Positions 14,076 through 64,000 of a stretch of 64,000 bases of DNA are shown here, piece after piece; position 1 is the first letter of the stretch, and each line of letters opens with the position of its first letter. The stretch lies in NCBI GenBank assembly GCA_013398955.1, contig VWPU01005231.1, positions 124,001 through 188,000 of the forward strand, written 5' to 3'. The notes beneath the pieces are model-generated. The model was not told the origin of the DNA, searched no databases, and saw nothing but the letters and a program-made list of their open reading frames with translations. This stretch comes from Callaeas wilsoni. Its lineage: Eukaryota; Chordata; Aves; Passeriformes; Callaeidae. A program made the position numbers and the translations under genes.

Positions 14076-16683
14076 GAAAGTGCTGTAAAGGAAATTCATA
14101 TTTTGTCAGAAAGATGTCTTGGCTCATCTGGAATTGATTTCCCATCATTCATTCTATAAGTATTTTCTGTAATTTTCTTCTCTTCTGCAAGTTAACATCA
14201 GAATTCAGGGGAAAAATCAGCCTCGCAGGTATCTTAATGCGCTTTTTTTGGTAAGATAGTGAAAGAAATAGAATTACCTTCTCAGTGCTGGATGTTTCTT
14301 ATTTTACTGAAAAGGAGATGGATTTGTGCTGTGCTGTTAAAAGATCCCATATTTTTCCTGTGACAGTTGAATATGTTAAACTGTTTCTTCCTGATCATTT
14401 TATGTTCCTTAATTGTAGACTTCGCTTAAAATCATGAATCTTCTTTCTCTTCATCTTATATTTAATTTCACTTAAACAATTGACTTTTGCTGATCAAGAC
14501 AGATAAATCATGGAGGTGAAAATTAATAGTCATTATTAGTTTTCCATGCTGAAATTTATGTCATACAAAAATTGCATGCAAGTATGTGTGAGAGGACATG
14601 ATGTGGCGTTATCAGAAGAATCTCTGGATTATCAGAAACATCTTAGTAACTATGTGCACTAGATTTTCAATTCAAAGAAGTTGAATGAATGAGAAAGGAA
14701 AAACAACTGAGATATAAAGCAAGAGCATAGGCTGGACTAGAGGCTGCTATGCTGCTACTATGAGTCCTCTTCTGCTCAGCCATAGCCAGAAATTCTTTGC
14801 TCTGAGAAAATTAATAAATGAGGACATAGTTCTGTGGGTGAACAAATTCCTTGTCTGTCACTGAGTCTAGGGTCTTCTGTCCAAGTATACTTTGTCTGTC
14901 AGTGAACTTGTCTGTAGTGACTGCCTTTCCTTCCTCTCAGATGTCCAGTTAGGAAAGTGGCATCTTCCCAGGGTAGATGAATACGATTGTTACACGCATT
15001 AGAATGAACTCCTGCAGCTTTTTGCCAAAATTAGGGTGTTATGGTTGTTTTGTATCTTATTTGTGTCAGCCATCACCAATGGCAATGGAGATATTTTCCA
15101 CACTGAGGAAGTAAATTCATGTTTTAAGTAGATTAGGACTCTATTGATGATAATCTGCCACTGGATCTTGTGATTGTTAACCAGAAACAAGAGGAACATC
15201 CCAGAGGTGTTTGTAGGGGAGGGATGTGTGGTGTGACTGCGTCAAATATTTTGCTTACGTTTTAGTTTTATCAGGACAAATGTCTCTAGCAGAACTTCTG
15301 CCATGACTGTACTATGTTTGTGGGTCCCATGATACTCAGACTATTTCCAAAGTATACAAGCAGCTTGGAGTGTGTGAGGAGATGAGTGGGTGGAACAGAC
15401 TTTACAGAAAGCCCTGAGGGAAGCAAATACTGAAGTAACAACAGTGCTTAACGAAGATGGGGAGATAGAGAACTGAGCAATAACTCAAAAGAGACAGAAC
15501 CTAAGCTGGGAGGAGCAGACTCCAGTTGTCAAAAGCCCTTTCCGTAGCAGAATTTCTTTTAATACAGTGAAATAGATTTGTTTGCAATATATAATTGTTA
15601 GCATGGATATTTCATAAGGCAACACTTTCATAAGGCTGGCTAAACTTTGGCCTCATAATTCCCATTCTTTTTGAGGATTTCATCCTGTTATTGAAGATAC
15701 CTTGCTTCTCAGGGCAGTGCCTGTGTCTTACATGCAGTGGAAAAACAACTTTTCCAACATTAGTGTCCCTAAATATTTGGAAACAAAGGCAGGAAAAAAT
15801 GCGGTGTTTTACAATTGGTCTGTGGAGATACCAAATCTGTCATAAGTAGAGCATGTGTCTGCTGCAGCATAATGTTGTTCTGTTCTAAACTTACCCTTCC
15901 TTGGAACCCCTTGAATGACTGTCTTTAGTAACATAATAAAAGATGGAAGGATGCAGCATTTTCATGCTGTGAAACATTTCACAGCATTTTACTCACTGCG
16001 TGATGTGTTGTCGTATATACTAAAATGAAAATTGCTATAACAATTTAAAATCAGACCAGATATTGCTGAAAAACTTTATGCAATAGTGAGTGAAACATAT
16101 GAACATATGTTCAAGTTTGAGGGGGTTTTCCTTTTTATAGATACTGATGCATGTTTTCATAATATTGTTGTTCAAATTAGTTCTGCCAAGAATATCTTAG
16201 ATGTTATCAATGGCATATCTGTACATCCTTGTCTCAAATGCAATTCATGTGAATAAGATTCCTGTCCCCTCTAACATGATTTGATGTTTTTATATTGCTG
16301 AACTCATAACACAAATGGCCAAGGTTTGAAAACGATTCATTTTGCATCTTGCTGCCTGTGAACACCTTTTGAAAAGATATGGAGTTTTTTGCCAACTAGT
16401 TTATGATTTCTAGAAAAGGCCAGGGATAATCTTAGATACAAACTACTGCATGTTTAGTTTGGGACTTTTGTATTTTCACATGCACAGGTCAAATAAATAA
16501 AATAGCTATTGTTGGTATGAGCTGTTCCAGAGACATCAGGATGGTACTGCACTGATGCATTGCAACAAAGGTGAGACTAATGTAACCCTGCATTGTTATG
16601 TATGTGCTCATGCTTTATAATATGGGAGCATAGTTTTGTGTAGCAACATCAAACACATCGCCTCTTCTTTTATTTTGTTGTAG

Positions 16684-62527
<45,844 letters not shown>

Positions 62528-63779
62528 TAATAAATGTCTTTTAATCACTTCTACTATCCACTGAAAAGCATCAAGAAATGTACTGCTCAAGAAAAAAAAA
62601 GTGTGTTCTGTAGGGACCTTAAAAAAGTCAGAATTTCACAGAAAAATACAAGAAGTCTTCCCACTGCATTCGGTAGAAGTATGGCTAGAGAATCCAGAAT
62701 AAGAATTTAAAAGTCTAATGTAAATAGAGGTAATAAAAATTTACTATACATAAATGTAGAGTATCATATAAAGCCAGTCAAGAAGTAAAAAGCAAAAGCA
62801 GATTAGATTCTCGGGAAGTCTCCATTAAAAATCCAGACAAATATCATCAAATACTTCCCTCAGCCTTCAGAACCTTCCAGTTTCCATCAGTAACAGGGTC
62901 TCCTTATATACCTCGTAAATTACTCTCTCTGTATCACCCAGGATTACTCTTTTGTATATCTTTTCTTGCTGCATATAAAATGACAGCAGATTTAATCAGA
63001 AGTCCTTGCTGGTTGCTGAGGAAACAATATTTATATATTGATTTCTCATGCAACTTGAGCTTTCTTTAAAATAAGCACCCCCTCAACAGTAGCACATTCA
63101 TGCACAGGTGCTGAGGAATGGAAGCTTTCCAGTTGCTGAAGAACACTTCTTTCTCTGTACAGTAGATCCTTCAACATGCTGTACTGAGGCATTCCCTCAA
63201 ATGCCACACTGACCCAGTTTCCTGAAGCTGTTAGTGATGCCGGAAGACAAGGAATTGCTTATCAGTGCCTAACTGTGAGCAGCCAGCACTAAATATTTTG
63301 AAGGGAAGTGCTATAGTTCCTGTAATAGGCTATTATAAGTAACATGCATATACTGGAAATTACTTCGACCTTTGTAGCAAAAAGTGACTCTGAAAATCCT
63401 GACCCTGCTGATGTCATGGCAGAACTCTCTTGACTTCTTTGTGTCTAAGTCATACATAATTTCTAGTGGCACCCACTATCTGACCTGTGGATATAAAAAA
63501 GCTCAGCCATATCAGAAATGCTGCTGCCTTTCAATTTCGCTGGATGTCTCTTCCTTGATTTTATACTTGAGCATCTTGTTCTGAAACACTGATTTAGATG
63601 TTAAGGAAACATTTGAAGGTCCCTGTCTGACCATCCAGGAGCCACTCTGGCAGTCACACTTGTACTGCCTGAGCTGGGACCAAGGCCCCTTCATGGCTAC
63701 ACACGCCCCACACTCACAGTCAGACCAGGTTTCCTCACCAGCTCAGCCCCATGTTTCCCACAGCAGACTCTCAGATGTC

Positions 63780-64000
63780 AAGATCCTTAAAATAATTTAA
63801 TCATTATGCAACAGCAAAATAACAACTTGAGCTCGTTCCTCTGAGGAGGGACCCGAAATGAAGGAAGCCCTGGGCTTTTATACCCTCGCAGTGTAAGCGT
63901 GCCACAGTCTGGAGTCATTGGCTCCTGCTGTGTCTCTGAGTGTCCGGTCACCTGGCAGTGCCACAGGTCCTCGTCCCCTTTGTTTTGCAGAGGGTTGGTG
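63780..64000 (-). mobile_element. Possible endogenous-retrovirus LTR, promoter part, minus strand
   Basis: On the minus strand a CCAAT box (plus-strand 63917-63921) is followed 35 bases on by TATAAAAG (plus-strand 63875-63882), then by an ATTAAA polyadenylation-type signal (plus-strand 63796-63801). This U3-R order is typical of LTRs. No LTR ends, primer-binding site or viral genes were identified, and the element runs off the window. A unique cryptic promoter is the alternative. Confidence 0.4.
63875..63921 (-). promoter_or_regulatory. CCAAT + TATA core-promoter pair, minus strand
   Basis: TATAAAAG and an upstream AGCCAATGA element lie on the minus strand, with 34 bases between the CCAAT and TATA boxes. 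Transcription would run away from the window end, antisense to the kinase gene. It is probably part of the LTR-like segment. Confidence 0.45.

Larger units (their letters stand above)
1..16683. other. Long 5' intron (3' portion of intron 1), no coding exon seen
   Basis: The stretch is AT-rich with many stops in all frames, and no open frame exceeds about 116 codons. I saw no GC-rich first exon, signal peptide or CpG island, so the ALK-type exon 1 (large, with signal peptide) is inferred to lie upstream of the window. Contents I could name are an old CR1/L3-like relic at about 12350-13780, a 27-bp tandem duplication at 14022-14075 and short homopolymer runs near 6578, 9350 and 4420. The remainder shows nothing I recognise. 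That the whole stretch is one intron is inference from the position of the next exon. Confidence 0.6.

Overview
The window comes from a vertebrate nuclear genome, most likely a bird. It holds one large, interrupted plus-strand gene with GT-AG introns, overall AT-rich DNA and a low density of recognisable repeats. The repeats that can be named are mostly CR1-type LINEs, one of them ending in the typical CR1 tail (about 48482). There is no bacterial gene organisation, no tRNA or rRNA and no CRISPR array.

The gene is an ALK/LTK-family receptor tyrosine kinase. I joined 24 exons with compatible splice phases from 20523 to 62526, plus one less certain exon at 16684-16797. Together they give one open frame of about 1,107 codons. 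The domain order is MAM1, LDL-receptor class A, MAM2, linker, glycine-rich domain, EGF-like module, transmembrane helix, juxtamembrane segment with an NPNY motif, and the tyrosine kinase up to the end of the activation-segment region. Exons are numbered 2-26 by analogy with human ALK, in which exon 20 is the 187-nt juxtamembrane exon; this numbering is from memory. The first exon (signal peptide and N-terminal region) and the last kinase and tail exons lie outside the window.

Several residues favour LTK over ALK: Leu-Leu-Arg-Ala before the glycine loop, [21 protein letters not shown], a GGRAMLP activation segment and a DNVTC end to the EGF-like module. The gene is therefore best read as a sauropsid LTK that keeps the full ALK-like ectodomain. 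Human LTK lacks the MAM and LDLa modules. The receptor would sit in the plasma membrane, bind ALKAL (FAM150/AUG) cytokines through the glycine-rich/EGF-like region and signal by trans-phosphorylation.

Layout: 1-16683 is the tail of a long 5' intron with an old CR1/L3-like relic around 12.35-13.78 kb. 16.7-21.5 kb holds candidate exon 2, a minus-strand CR1 and the start of MAM1. 28.4-39.6 kb holds the end of MAM1, LDLa and MAM2. 44.3-52.2 kb holds the linker, glycine-rich and EGF-like exons. 52.9-62.5 kb holds the membrane and kinase exons. 62.5-64 kb is intron ending in what looks like the promoter part of a minus-strand LTR. No second gene was found.
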